DNA of 34,738 nucleotides from a virus, in IMG/VR virus record IMGVR_UViG_3300042453_003962, positions 1 to 34,738 of that record; one strand, 5' to 3'. Positions 13,413 to 23,286 of the stretch are shown here, piece by piece (position 1 is the first letter of the stretch; every line of letters starts with the position of its first letter). A model generated the notes under the pieces. It saw only the letters and a list, made by a program, of their open reading frames with translations. It ran no database searches and was not told the DNA's origin. A program made the position numbers and the translations under genes.

Positions 13413-14784
13413 TTTTTTATATACTAACGAAAAAAATTACGTAATAAAAGAGTTATTCATAGTTAATACCAATGGTTCTGGTATTAATATAAGAGCATTA
13501 CTTTTAGAATTGGATATTTTTGAAGATATTTACAATTCAACAATTTCAGGATATGCACTTTTAAATGATTCAAATGATTTGATTGCAACCTTACCTCTAT
13601 CTGGATTTGAATTTCTACGAGTAGTCATTGAAAAACCCGGATCCGAAAGAAAAGTTCTTTTTGAAAAAAGTTTTCGTATCTATAAAATGACTCCAGGAAC
13701 TGTAAAACAAGCAACCACATCAAATCAAACATATTTGTTGAATTTTTGCTCTGAAGAAAACGTAGTTTCTGCATCTCGTCGTATTTCAAAATCTTATCGT
13801 GGAAAAACGATGTCGAGTATTGTTACTGACATATTGACAAAACAGTTAAAAGTAACTCCGGAAAAACTAAGAGCAACAAATATAGAAAACACATCTGGAG
13901 TTCATGACGTAATAATTCCATTTTTGAATCCATTAACCGCTATATCATGGCTTGCTTCAAGAACTGTTTCATCTTCGGCAAAAAGTCGTGGTGCGACATT
14001 CATGTTTTATGAAAATACTCAAGGTTATAACTTCAAGTCTCTAGAAACTTTGTTTCAAGGAAACACTAAAGCAAAATATAGTTTCGGACCCAAAAACGCA
14101 CCTCCCGAAAAAACTGATACATCTGTATCTGAGATTAGAGATGTTGTGAAATATGAATTCATGAAAATGTTCGACGTTTTGTCAGGAATAACCTCGGGTA
14201 TGTTTTCAAGCACAATTAAGACAATTGACTTGGTCAAATTAGAAGCTACAGACTATGCCATGAGGTATGATGAATTATTCAATATTACTTCACATATAGA
14301 GAAACAAGGAAGCGCATTTTCTTTTCAAAACGAATATGAAGATAGATTCAAGAAAAAAGTATATGAAAATTCATATTCATTGATGAGAATGTATCCAACA
14401 AATAGATCACATGATACTGATAGCGTGATTTCAAGTAAACAACCATCAATAAAACAAAATCTGGTTGAAAAATGGCTATTGCAACGCATAACACAAATAA
14501 ATCAGCTGGATTACTTCAAGTTAAAATTAGTTATTCCGGGCGATACATATATCACGGTTGGCGACATCATAGAATTTCAAATTCCTCTTGTCGGGGCTAA
14601 AAATCCAGGCGCATCAAATGAGAATCCTTTCTACAGCGGAAGATATTTGCTAACCGCGATTCGACACAAAATAAATTTGGATAACTATGAAATGATTGTT
14701 GAAGCAACACGAGATTGTCTATCAAAGCCATATCCACAAGCGGAAAATAGTTTAGCACTAATCAATGAGATAAAGAAATCATGA
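13405..14784 (+). CDS. 27: Baseplate hub protein gp27-like
   Basis: 459 residues (T4 gp27: 391). Trimeric hub protein that connects the six-fold tube to the three-fold gp5 spike. The N-terminal half shows the VgrG/gp27 tube-domain style (NIRALLLELDIFEDIYNST, SGYALLNDSNDLIATLPLSG, YLLNFCSEENVVSASRRISKSY without a break is the family helix-strand region). The C-terminal part has the second barrel (KLKLVIPGDTYITVGDIIEF and SGRYLLTAIRHKINL). It starts inside gp53 and overlaps gp5 by 4 bases (ATGA), a coupling expected of proteins that form one complex. Confidence 0.88.
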   Translation: MSDFLYTNEKNYVIKELFIVNTNGSGINIRALLLELDIFEDIYNSTISGYALLNDSNDLIATLPLSGFEFLRVVIEKPGSERKVLFEKSFRIYKMTPGTVKQATTSNQTYLLNFCSEENVVSASRRISKSYRGKTMSSIVTDILTKQLKVTPEKLRATNIENTSGVHDVIIPFLNPLTAISWLASRTVSSSAKSRGATFMFYENTQGYNFKSLETLFQGNTKAKYSFGPKNAPPEKTDTSVSEIRDVVKYEFMKMFDVLSGITSGMFSSTIKTIDLVKLEATDYAMRYDELFNITSHIEKQGSAFSFQNEYEDRFKKKVYENSYSLMRMYPTNRSHDTDSVISSKQPSIKQNLVEKWLLQRITQINQLDYFKLKLVIPGDTYITVGDIIEFQIPLVGAKNPGASNENPFYSGRYLLTAIRHKINLDNYEMIVEATRDCLSKPYPQAENSLALINEIKKS

Positions 14785-15740
14785 TAAATCGCAATAATTT
14801 TATGGGACTAGATGGATTTGTCTGGTGGTTTGGTGTCATTGAAAATCGCAAGGATCCTTTATTGATAGGTCGTTGTCAAGTCAGAATTTATGGATGGCAC
14901 ACCGAAAACAAGAATTTGATACCAACATCCGATCTTCCCTGGGCACATCCTGTAATGCCTTTGAATACGAATACAGGAACAGGAATCGCTGCAAAGGAAG
15001 GGGATATGGTATTTGGTTTCTTCCTTGATTCGGATGATGCACAGTTTCCTGTTATGCTAGGAATTGTTCCGGGCATTCCTGAATCTGTGCCAAGAATAGA
15101 TAAAGGATTTTCTGATCAAAGAACACCAACTCAGTTGAGCGATTCTCCAAGAAAGCCGAAATCGAAAGATTATACTCAAGATGGAGAAGGTGTATTCATA
15201 GTTGAAGGTCAAGCAACACGGTATCCGGAAACTGTGAATGAATCGACTGTAAGTAAATTGGCAAGAAATGAAAATATTACTGATACAATTGTAGAAGAGA
15301 GAAAAAATAATCGTATACAGAATGTAGAAACATCTACTAAAGGTTCAACATGGTCTGAGCCCGAAACACAATATAACGCAAAATATCCATACAATCATGT
15401 ATATGAATCAGAATCCGGTCATGTTCTAGAAGTCGATGATACTCCAGGTGCGGAAAGAATTCAAACTACTCATCGTTCGGGAACTTTTGAAGAAATATAT
15501 CCAGATGGAACAAAAGTTACAAAAGTAGTAAAAGACAAGTACGAAATAGTAATGTCAGATAATAATGTATTGATCATGGGAGATTGCAATATTACGATCA
15601 ATGGTCAAGGTAAAATATTTGTCAAGGGTAGTGCAGATGTAAAAGTTGATGGCGATATGACAACACAAGTTGCAGGAACGTATAGTGTTACATCATCGAG
15701 CTACATGAGTTTTAGAGCACCAAGAATAGATCTAAACTAA
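14781..15740 (+). CDS. 5: Baseplate central spike protein gp5, without lysozyme domain
   Basis: 319 residues against 575 in T4. Residues 1-100 form the gp5/VgrG OB fold (FVWWFGVIENRKDPLLIGRC, GWHTENKNLIPTSDLPWAHP, GFFLDSDDAQFPVMLGIVPG). Residues 100-205 are a linker. The C-terminal third is a spike-type beta-helix region with short repeats (GHVLEVDDTPGAERI, IYPDGTKVTKVV, NITINGQGKIFVKGSADVKV). The T4 muramidase domain between OB fold and helix is absent, as in cyanophages. It follows gp27, its trimer partner, and precedes the PAAR tip. Confidence 0.9.
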   Translation: MINRNNFMGLDGFVWWFGVIENRKDPLLIGRCQVRIYGWHTENKNLIPTSDLPWAHPVMPLNTNTGTGIAAKEGDMVFGFFLDSDDAQFPVMLGIVPGIPESVPRIDKGFSDQRTPTQLSDSPRKPKSKDYTQDGEGVFIVEGQATRYPETVNESTVSKLARNENITDTIVEERKNNRIQNVETSTKGSTWSEPETQYNAKYPYNHVYESESGHVLEVDDTPGAERIQTTHRSGTFEEIYPDGTKVTKVVKDKYEIVMSDNNVLIMGDCNITINGQGKIFVKGSADVKVDGDMTTQVAGTYSVTSSSYMSFRAPRIDLN

Positions 15741-15753
15741 GATGGAATGAAAA

Positions 15754-16041
15754 ATGCCTGCAATTTCTAGATTGGGTGATATATGTACGGGTCATGGGTG
15801 TTGGCCCCAAAGGCCGAATGATACGGCAAGTGGTGACGTTTATGTTGAGGGTCTAGGTGTTCATAGACAGGGTGATCATTGGGTTTCACATTGCTGTCCA
15901 AATCAAGGATGTCACGATGGAATTTTGGCATCAGGATCGGGAACCGTATACATTAATGGATTGCAATGTAGTAGAGTTGGCGATCCTATAGATTGCGGTT
16001 CTACAATTTTAACTGGTGCCGGAACTTGCTTTGCAGGATAA
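15754..16041 (+). CDS. PAAR-repeat spike tip protein
   Basis: 95 residues (T4 gp5.4: 97). PAAR proteins form a metal-stabilised cone that sharpens the spike. The repeats are visible: PAISRLGDICTGHGCW, SGDVYVEGLGVHRQGD, CHDGILASGSGTVYINGLQ and RVGDPIDCGSTILTGA. His and Cys residues (GHGCW, SHCCP, GCHDG) can bind the tip metal. It starts 13 bases after gp5. Confidence 0.95.
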   Translation: MPAISRLGDICTGHGCWPQRPNDTASGDVYVEGLGVHRQGDHWVSHCCPNQGCHDGILASGSGTVYINGLQCSRVGDPIDCGSTILTGAGTCFAG

Positions 16042-16062
16042 TATGATAGGAGAAAAAATAAT

Positions 16063-16818
16063 ATGACAATAGGTTTTCCAATTCCAAGCATTGTGCCTAT
16101 TCCAGAGGTAGCAACAGCGATTGGTAATTTGCCAATAAACCCAACTGTTAGAAATATTTTTGAAGAAATAGCTACTAGCGGTCAAGCATCACTTTTTAGA
16201 AATCCGGTCATACAAAATATCAATCAAGTATCTAGCGGGATAAACGGCATAGTTAGTGCAATATCAAATTCTACATGTTTAAATTATACATCCGAAGCTA
16301 AAACAAATCTGACAACCGCATTAACTGGAACTGGCGGATTGTCCGAGCAAGTTACCGCCTTTACAACACATGTCAATACATTATCAGGAGTAATAGCAGG
16401 TAGTGCTGGAAATGCAACACCAGGACTTGAAAGAATATTGTCTGTCGGACGATCAATAAAAGATTTAGTTAATACTGTCGATCAAGCTTCGGGTTGTTTG
16501 GGCGTTCTAGGTAATATGACAGGACTATTTTCCGGAGAGCAACTTAATGGTTATGCTAGTCAGTTAGCATCGTTTATTGAGCAAATCAATGGTTGCTTGG
16601 CCGACTTGACTGAAATATTGGATCAAGTCAATTCTATCAAAGCGGCACTTGCCGCAATAATAGCTGCCGATCAAAACTTTTTTAATCAGGCACTAGAAAC
16701 ATTAAGACAAGCTGCGCTATCTTCACTTTTAGACTATATGTATAACGATCCGTGTGGCAGATTTATATTGGAAAATCAAATAGGGCAAACTAGTTTGCTA
16801 TCTAAATTATCACGATAA
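16063..16818 (+). CDS. Virion-associated protein of unknown function
   Basis: 251 residues, predicted mostly helical and rich in Ala, Ser, Thr, Asn and Gln. There are five cysteines (for example STCLNYT, SGCLGVLG, NGCLADL) and a C-terminal NDPCGRFILENQIGQ. The N-terminus is proline-rich (FPIPSIVPIPEVATAIG). TAGGAG lies 8 bases before the ATG. Its place between the PAAR tip and gp25, inside the baseplate operon, suggests a structural or assembly role, and similar-sized proteins occur there in other T4-like phages. I do not recognise a domain. Confidence 0.8.
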   Translation: MTIGFPIPSIVPIPEVATAIGNLPINPTVRNIFEEIATSGQASLFRNPVIQNINQVSSGINGIVSAISNSTCLNYTSEAKTNLTTALTGTGGLSEQVTAFTTHVNTLSGVIAGSAGNATPGLERILSVGRSIKDLVNTVDQASGCLGVLGNMTGLFSGEQLNGYASQLASFIEQINGCLADLTEILDQVNSIKAALAAIIAADQNFFNQALETLRQAALSSLLDYMYNDPCGRFILENQIGQTSLLSKLSR

Positions 16819-16821
16819 ATA
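16814..16821 (+). promoter_or_regulatory. Possible late promoter element at gp25
   Basis: GATAAATA overlaps the preceding stop codon and ends 5 bases before the gp25 ATG. No ribosome site is visible for gp25, so a leaderless late transcript is conceivable, but the match may be chance. Confidence 0.35.
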
Positions 16822-16826
16822 TAATC

Positions 16827-17222
16827 ATGGTAGCTTTATCCACAAGAACATTTAGAGATTTAGACTTAAATTTCACGCGACATCCTGCAACAAATGATGT
16901 CGCGACACGCATTGGTGATCAAGCAATAATTAGATCATTGCGAAATCTTGTCAATATGGCCAACTATGATAAACCATTTCATCCTGAAGTTGGTGGTGTA
17001 ATTCGTCAATTATTGTTTGAAAATGTTAATGCTATGACGGCTCAAAATATTAAAACTGCCGTCAAAGATGTAATAAACAACTTTGATCCTCGAGTTTCTC
17101 TTATCGATGTGGTTGTACAAGCCCAAGAAGATATGAATAGATATGATGTTTCTATATCATTTTACATAGTCAATCAAGCAACTCCAACAACAATAAACGT
17201 ATTTTTGGAAAGAGTAAGATAA
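16827..17222 (+). CDS. 25: Baseplate wedge protein gp25
   Basis: 131 residues (T4: 132). Small lysozyme-like-fold wedge protein that binds gp6 and gp53 and primes sheath assembly; conserved in contractile injection systems as TssE. Visible: FRDLDLNFTRHPATNDVATR, the RSLRNLVNM helix, FHPEVGGVIRQLLFENVNAM (counterpart of T4 FDPEFGCDLSDQLFEN), and the C-terminal DVSISFYIVNQATPT strand. It starts 8 bases after the upstream gene and gp6 follows one base after the stop. Confidence 0.94.
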   Translation: MVALSTRTFRDLDLNFTRHPATNDVATRIGDQAIIRSLRNLVNMANYDKPFHPEVGGVIRQLLFENVNAMTAQNIKTAVKDVINNFDPRVSLIDVVVQAQEDMNRYDVSISFYIVNQATPTTINVFLERVR

Positions 17223-17223
17223 T

Positions 17224-19302
17224 ATGGCAGCATCTAATACTGTTTTTAGAATTGCGGAACTCGACTTTGATACGATCAAAGGCAATCTAAGAGATTATCT
17301 GCGTAGTCAAAATCAATTTACAGATTATGACTTTGAAGGTTCTGGATTAAATATTCTTCTTGATGTTCTGGCATACAACACTCACTATATGGCATATTAT
17401 CTAAACATGGTAGGAAACGAAATGTTTCTTGATAGTGCGCTATTAAGAAATTCTGTCGTGTCGCACGCCAAGCATTTGAATTATGTTCCAACTTCTATGG
17501 TAGGCTCGCGCGCAGAAGTAAATATCGTTGTTGAAGATACTACTCCGACCAGCGGCTATTCAACGATAACTCTACCTGCATACTCACAATTTGAATCAGA
17601 ACAGATAGATGGAACCAACTATACGTTTGTAAATTTGGAAGCTTATTCCGCATCCAAGAATGTTACGTCAAACACATACACTTTTAGCAATGTATCGATA
17701 ACACAGGGTGAAAATATCTCATACAACGTTGGTGTAGATGTAACAAACACCAGAAGACGCTTTCTAATTCCGGAAGCAAACATTGATACATCAACATTGC
17801 TTGTAACTGTACAGAATTCAGATACAGATAGTACAAAATCAACTTATCTATTGGCCGATGATGTAACAACTCTAGATTCAAATTCAAAAGTATATTTCTT
17901 GGAAGAATCAGATGCTAATAGATATACTCTTTATTTTGGTGATGATTATATCGGCAAAAATTTGGATGACGGAAATATTGTTCAGCTAAGGTATTTGTCA
18001 ACAAGCGGAGATGTATCAAACAAGGCAAATTCATTCACTCTTACGACATCGATTTTGAATTTCTCAAACGTTGTGGTCAATTCAATTTCTGCAGCTGCTG
18101 GTGGTGCACAGAGAGATACTATTGATAGAATAAAGTTTTTGGCACCGAAATTCTATACCGCGCAAAATAGAGCAGTCACAAAAGATGACTATGGAACATT
18201 GCTTCTTAAAGATTATCCAAACATAGAAACAATTTCTGTGTGGGGCGGAGAAGAAAATGATCCTGTAGTTTATGGAAAGATATTCATTTCGATGAAGCCA
18301 AAGTCTGGTTATGTGATTACAAATATTGAAAAAGATAGAATTATTAGTGAATTAGTTGCAAATAGAAATATATTGACAGTTACTCCAGAAATTATTGATC
18401 CGGAATATCTGTATTTGAAGTTTGATGTGAGTGTAAACTATGATTCTACATTGACAAATACCGATGAAGCTGGACTAATTCAGATCATCAAAAACACTAT
18501 TAGCAATTATAATGCAACTGAGCTGGAACAATTCAATTCTACGTTTAGAACATCAAAACTTCAAAACTTGATAGATATATCTGACAATTCATTTTTAGGA
18601 AGCGATCTAATTACCGTTACACAAAAAAGATTTGAACCAACTTTAAATGAATCAAAAAATTACACAATTGATTTTAATATTCCTTTGAATAGAGGAACAT
18701 TTAAGGATAAGTTATACTCTTATCCGTCGTTCCAAATTTTGGACAATCAAGGAGTTTCTCGTGATGCTCTAATTGAAGAAACTCCGCTATCTTATACTGG
18801 AATTGATAGCATAGAAGTTCTAAATTCAGGATCTGGTTATACTGATAGTCCGACTGTAACAATAACTGGCGACGGAACAGGTGCAACAGCAAGGGCCGTA
18901 GTTGTCAACGGAAAAATAGTATCGATTGAAGTAGTTAATACAGGATCTGATTATACGGCTGCTGTAGTTTCAATTTCTGACTCTACGGGATCGGGAGCAA
19001 CTGCTTTAGCTGTCTTGTCTGGTCAAGTTGGAACTTTGAGAATATACTATGTGCAAACAACCACAGGCGAAAAGATAATCATTAATAGTGATGCGGGCAG
19101 AATCAATTACTCAACCGGCAGAATAAACCTGTACAATTTCAAGCCTCTTTCAGTATCATCAAATCCAAACTATGCTTCGGGTGTATTGACAATAAATGCC
19201 ATTCCTTCAGAAAAGACTATTCATCCGCTTCGAAATAGATTACTTTCAATAGACTCGCAAGATCCTATTGCTATTCAGGCGAGACTGGAGAATGAGGCCT
19301 AA
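17224..19302 (+). CDS. 6: Baseplate wedge protein gp6 (J-like)
   Basis: 692 residues (T4: 660). gp6 dimers form the inner ring of the wedge. The N-terminal part is classic: AELDFDTIKGNLRDYLRSQ, FEGSGLNILLDVLAYNTHYM, YYLNMVGNEMFLDSALLRNS. The baseplate J-like region lies at about 290-480 with APKFYTAQNRAVTKDDYGTL and ISVWGGEENDPVVYGKIFIS. Residues ~526-600 (18802-19020) hold two GxGYT-type glycine-rich beta repeats, not part of T4 gp6 as I know it and shared with gp7, gp8 and the protein at 27880. Overlaps the gp7 ATG by one base. Confidence 0.94.
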   Translation: MAASNTVFRIAELDFDTIKGNLRDYLRSQNQFTDYDFEGSGLNILLDVLAYNTHYMAYYLNMVGNEMFLDSALLRNSVVSHAKHLNYVPTSMVGSRAEVNIVVEDTTPTSGYSTITLPAYSQFESEQIDGTNYTFVNLEAYSASKNVTSNTYTFSNVSITQGENISYNVGVDVTNTRRRFLIPEANIDTSTLLVTVQNSDTDSTKSTYLLADDVTTLDSNSKVYFLEESDANRYTLYFGDDYIGKNLDDGNIVQLRYLSTSGDVSNKANSFTLTTSILNFSNVVVNSISAAAGGAQRDTIDRIKFLAPKFYTAQNRAVTKDDYGTLLLKDYPNIETISVWGGEENDPVVYGKIFISMKPKSGYVITNIEKDRIISELVANRNILTVTPEIIDPEYLYLKFDVSVNYDSTLTNTDEAGLIQIIKNTISNYNATELEQFNSTFRTSKLQNLIDISDNSFLGSDLITVTQKRFEPTLNESKNYTIDFNIPLNRGTFKDKLYSYPSFQILDNQGVSRDALIEETPLSYTGIDSIEVLNSGSGYTDSPTVTITGDGTGATARAVVVNGKIVSIEVVNTGSDYTAAVVSISDSTGSGATALAVLSGQVGTLRIYYVQTTTGEKIIINSDAGRINYSTGRINLYNFKPLSVSSNPNYASGVLTINAIPSEKTIHPLRNRLLSIDSQDPIAIQARLENEA

Positions 19303-21929
19303 TGGCAACGAACAATAAAATATCAACAGTAGTATCTAGTCAGCTTCCAGAATTTGTTAGGGCAGATCATCCTGTATTTGTTGCTTTTCTACAAGCTTAC
19401 TATGAATATCTTGAACAATCAAATAACACCTTAAGTTTTGGTAAAACTGTAGAACGCGCAAAGAATATTCGCAATTACTTCGATACCGATAAAATTACAG
19501 ATACTGGTCTTGAAGAATTCAATACACATTTGTATAGTGAATTTTTATCTCTTGTCCCAAAAGATACACCGTCTGATAGATCGAAGTTACTAAAAAATAT
19601 TAAGGACTTCTATCGAGCAAGAGGTACCGAAAAATCCTATAATTTTCTTTTTCAACTTCTTTTCAATGAACAACCAAAATTTTATTACCCTAAAAATGAC
19701 ATTCTTATCGCGTCATCTGGTAAATGGTTAGTTGAAAAATCAGTTAGATTGTCTGATGTGTATATCAATGGAACTGCGGATGAAACAATTTCAAGTCTAA
19801 CAAAATTTAAGAATACACTAATCGTAGGAAATACATCTACTGCTCAAGCCCAGGTTGAACGTGTTCTTGTATCTTATGAAAATGGCGTAAGGTACAATGA
19901 ATTCTTTCTATCAAAACAAGAAGGAACTTTTACCTCTGGTGAAAATGTATTTGCAGTAAATATTGACGGAGAAACATTAAGCGGTAATCTTATTGCCGGA
20001 TATGTTTCGTCAATAGTAGTAAATTCTGGAGGAACTGGTTATACGGCCGGAGTATCTGTTCCAATTACAGGCGGATCCGGTAGTGGTGCTACAGCAGTAA
20101 TCGATAGAGTAAGTAGTGGAAATATTTCAAACGTTACAGTCGTAACAAGTGGTGCAGGGTTTAGAGTTGGAGATTATATACTATTTACAGGTGGTGGTGG
20201 AACCGGAGCAAATGCAAATGTCTCGGCCGTTGCTGCAAATGGCTATTTTCATCCTAGCTCATACAACATCAATTCAGATATCATAGAAACATATAATGCA
20301 ACTGCTATCGGAGCGTATAGCAATTCGTCTGGCGGAAATGCAAATACTTCTATGGCAAATACATTGACATTTTTCTTGTATGCAAATACAGGACCAATGA
20401 CTACGGTTCAAGTGCTATCGGGAGGAAATAACTATACAACACTGCCTAGTGCAACCGTTTCCGGAAATACAAGAATCAAAAATCTTGGTATCTTAGGAAA
20501 ACTAAAGATAAATTCTGGAGGGACTGGTTATTCGAATGGTGCAAGACTAATATTTACAAACGTTCCTGGTGGATACGGTTTTGGGGCAAATGGAAACGTT
20601 GTTGTGAATGCAACAGGAACAATTATTCGTACAAATTTTAGACAATTAAGCCCAGGACAAATTATTGGCGGATCTGGTTATCAACTCAACTTTTTACCAA
20701 CTATTACAGTAAGCGGTAGCGGTTCGGGCGCAAACATTGCCGTAGAAACGTTATTGGGTTTTGGCGGAGAACTTACACCCGCAACAGGATCTCTTGGCGT
20801 AATAGAATCGATTAGCATAACAAATAGAGGAAGTGGATATACCTCTTCTCCAACAATAGATCTTACCGGCCTTGGAGATGGATCTGCAAATGCAACTGCG
20901 AATATCGTAGCAGGCGTCTATACATATCCAGGTCGTTTTAAGGATGATACTGGTCTATTGAGTAGTTCAAATTATCTTGAAGATCGCGATTACTATCAAA
21001 ACTTCAGTTATGTCATCAAGTTAAGAAAGTCAATCGAAGAATATCGCAAGTATGTAAATGATCTTGTGCATCCGGCTGGCATGAAGATTTGGGCTGAATA
21101 TGTTTATGAATCTGAACCAACTGTTAATGACTCTATTTCCATCGCATACTCAAATGTAAGTACTTACAAGTATTACACAGCGAATGCTCTATCGTTCAAT
21201 GGATCAAATTCAATAATATTCAAAAATAGTTCGCTTACAACGACCAATACGAAAAATGGAATAGTTAGTTTTTGGTTCAATTCTTATAATCTTTCAAATG
21301 ATCAAATATTGTTTGGAATTTCAAATACTAGTAGCATGTCAGGAAATATAGGACTTCTAGTATATTTAACTTCAAAAGGCACTTCTAGCAATTCAAGTAA
21401 TAGTGTAATAAGAATAGTAGGTCGAAATAGAGCAAATACTACTATCCTTGACATGTCATCAAATGTTCAAGACAAAATATTTGCAAATAATTGGTATCAT
21501 GTTCTTGCAGGATGGCAATTGTCAGGAACTTCAAATGCGAATTGCGTAATATATCTAAATGGTGTAAATTCAACTAATTTGATAACCCGTGATACTTCTG
21601 AATCAAATGTCAACTATTTGGGCGCAAATGTTTATGTTGGTAGCACTCCAGCTGGAAATAGTTCTTTCATTGGCTGCTTGTCTGAATTTTGGTTCTCAAA
21701 TACATACGCTAATTTAGTAAACTCTACAATTAGAACTTACTTTAGTGGAGCAAATGGAACTCTTAGACCATCATACTTGGGTCCACAAGGTAATGTTGGA
21801 ACTGAAATTAGACCAATAGTATATGTAAGAAGTAATTCTACATACGCTAACGTTAATAGTGGTTTGGGTGGAGATTTGATATTTGCAAATAACATAACAA
21901 ATTGTACAACTTCTCCTAGTGATGCATAA
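19302..21929 (+). CDS. 7: Baseplate wedge protein gp7 with GxGYT repeats and a LamG-like domain
   Basis: 875 residues (T4: 1032). The N-terminal ~220 residues match cyanophage-type gp7: LPEFVRADHPVFVAFLQAYY, FLSLVPKDTPSDRSKLLKNI, DFYRARGTEKSYNFLFQLLF. Next come at least four GxGYT glycine-rich beta modules (about 235-545). DRDYYQNFSYVIKLRKSIEE, about 560-600, returns to the gp7 core and ends with HPAGMKIWAEYVYES. Residues ~628-845 form a concanavalin/LamG-like jelly roll (NALSFNGSNSIIF, NGIVSFWFNSYNLS, WYHVLAGWQLSG, GCLSEFWFSNTYAN). LamG domains often bind glycans, so this may be a surface-exposed accessory domain. The stop codon overlaps the gp8 late promoter. Confidence 0.85.
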   Translation: MATNNKISTVVSSQLPEFVRADHPVFVAFLQAYYEYLEQSNNTLSFGKTVERAKNIRNYFDTDKITDTGLEEFNTHLYSEFLSLVPKDTPSDRSKLLKNIKDFYRARGTEKSYNFLFQLLFNEQPKFYYPKNDILIASSGKWLVEKSVRLSDVYINGTADETISSLTKFKNTLIVGNTSTAQAQVERVLVSYENGVRYNEFFLSKQEGTFTSGENVFAVNIDGETLSGNLIAGYVSSIVVNSGGTGYTAGVSVPITGGSGSGATAVIDRVSSGNISNVTVVTSGAGFRVGDYILFTGGGGTGANANVSAVAANGYFHPSSYNINSDIIETYNATAIGAYSNSSGGNANTSMANTLTFFLYANTGPMTTVQVLSGGNNYTTLPSATVSGNTRIKNLGILGKLKINSGGTGYSNGARLIFTNVPGGYGFGANGNVVVNATGTIIRTNFRQLSPGQIIGGSGYQLNFLPTITVSGSGSGANIAVETLLGFGGELTPATGSLGVIESISITNRGSGYTSSPTIDLTGLGDGSANATANIVAGVYTYPGRFKDDTGLLSSSNYLEDRDYYQNFSYVIKLRKSIEEYRKYVNDLVHPAGMKIWAEYVYESEPTVNDSISIAYSNVSTYKYYTANALSFNGSNSIIFKNSSLTTTNTKNGIVSFWFNSYNLSNDQILFGISNTSSMSGNIGLLVYLTSKGTSSNSSNSVIRIVGRNRANTTILDMSSNVQDKIFANNWYHVLAGWQLSGTSNANCVIYLNGVNSTNLITRDTSESNVNYLGANVYVGSTPAGNSSFIGCLSEFWFSNTYANLVNSTIRTYFSGANGTLRPSYLGPQGNVGTEIRPIVYVRSNSTYANVNSGLGGDLIFANNITNCTTSPSDA

Positions 21930-21932
21930 ATA
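21925..21932 (+). promoter_or_regulatory. Late promoter (CATAAATA) for gp8
   Basis: CATAAATA overlaps the gp7 stop codon and ends 22 bases before the gp8 ATG. Spacing and sequence fit a late promoter that would boost gp8 and the long genes after it. Confidence 0.55.
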
Positions 21933-21954
21933 TGAGTTACAATAGAGTTTATAG

Positions 21955-23277
21955 ATGACAGCTATTACAACCACAAATCTTCGCATCAATTCTGCCGAAC
22001 AGCTGCTGGAATCAGTATCTGAACCCGCATCAACAATGCTTTATGTGTCTTATGGCAAGAATACTCCATGGGCAAACGATTCACTTCCAAACACAGCAAG
22101 CGACACGATTGCTGATAAAAATGAAGTTTGGAGAGATGTGATCGGTGGAAAAAAAGTTACAGGAAATGACATTACATTAGTCATAAAAAGAGTTGATTGG
22201 ACAACGAATACTGTCTACACTCAATATGATGATACTGCAAATAATCTATATGACGCAAACACGCAGTTCTATGTGTTGACAAGTGACTACAACGTATACA
22301 AGTGTTTATACAACAACAATAGCTCCAATTCAACATCAATGCCAACATATACGTCATTCAATACCACAAGTACTGAATCTGATGGATATGTTTGGAAATA
22401 TATGTATACTCTCAACACAAAAGAAAAACAAAGATTTCTTCTAGATGCATGGATGCCTGTCAAAAGCTTGACACTTGATGACGGCTCCACACAGTGGGGT
22501 ATTCAGTCTGCTGCAGTAGATGGAGCCATTGATATCATCCTTGTATCCAATTCTGGTTCGGGATTTACAAATTCAAGCAATGTTTCTATATCAATAACTG
22601 GAGACGGATCGGGCGCAAATGCAACGGTCTATGTAAATACAGTATCAAATACTGTAGCAAATATTGTTGTTACATCTAAGGGAACTGGATACACATTTGC
22701 AAATGTCATCATATCGGGTGGTGGCGGATCGGGCGCAAATGCTCGCGCAATTATAGGTCCATATGGCGGACATGGTAGCAATCCCGTATATGAACTTGGC
22801 GGTTCAAACATTCTAATGGATGTTCTAATCAAAGGAACTGAAGATGGTGTTTTAATAGCCAATAACGACTATAGACAAGTTAGTATAATCAAGGATCCTC
22901 TAATTTACGGATCTTCAAGTATTTTTAGCAATAGTGTATTTTTTCAATCATTGTCACTTGCACTTGCAGGTAGCGGTCCAGAATATGTCGTAGATGAATA
23001 TGTTTATCAAGGAGCATCACTAGCAAGTTCAACATTTAGTGGTAGAGTATTGTCGTGGGATACTGCAAATAGTATCATGAAGTTGACTGAATATACTGGA
23101 ACCCCAACAACGACCACATTGAACGGTCAAACTTCAGGTGCATATAGATACATCACAAGCACAACAAATCCAAATTTAAAAAATCGTTCTGGACAAGTAA
23201 TATATATTGATAATATCACTCCAGTAACAAGAGCAATAGATCAAACTGAAAATTTCAAAATAGTCATAAAGTACTAA
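21955..23277 (+). CDS. 8: Baseplate wedge protein gp8
   Basis: 440 residues (T4: 334). gp8 dimers sit in the outer wedge with gp7 and gp10. Family features: TTNLRINSAEQLLESVSEP, LYVSYGKNTPWANDSLPNTA, EVWRDVIGGKKVTGNDITLV, and SDGYVWKYMYTLNTKEKQRF. The larger size comes mainly from an inserted pair of GxGYT repeats (residues ~192-268, SNSGSGFTNSSNVSISITGDG and [20 protein letters not shown]). The end, with TPVTRAIDQTENFKIVIKY, is typical. It is preceded by its own late promoter. Confidence 0.92.
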   Translation: MTAITTTNLRINSAEQLLESVSEPASTMLYVSYGKNTPWANDSLPNTASDTIADKNEVWRDVIGGKKVTGNDITLVIKRVDWTTNTVYTQYDDTANNLYDANTQFYVLTSDYNVYKCLYNNNSSNSTSMPTYTSFNTTSTESDGYVWKYMYTLNTKEKQRFLLDAWMPVKSLTLDDGSTQWGIQSAAVDGAIDIILVSNSGSGFTNSSNVSISITGDGSGANATVYVNTVSNTVANIVVTSKGTGYTFANVIISGGGGSGANARAIIGPYGGHGSNPVYELGGSNILMDVLIKGTEDGVLIANNDYRQVSIIKDPLIYGSSSIFSNSVFFQSLSLALAGSGPEYVVDEYVYQGASLASSTFSGRVLSWDTANSIMKLTEYTGTPTTTTLNGQTSGAYRYITSTTNPNLKNRSGQVIYIDNITPVTRAIDQTENFKIVIKY

Positions 23278-23286
23278 GGATAAAAG

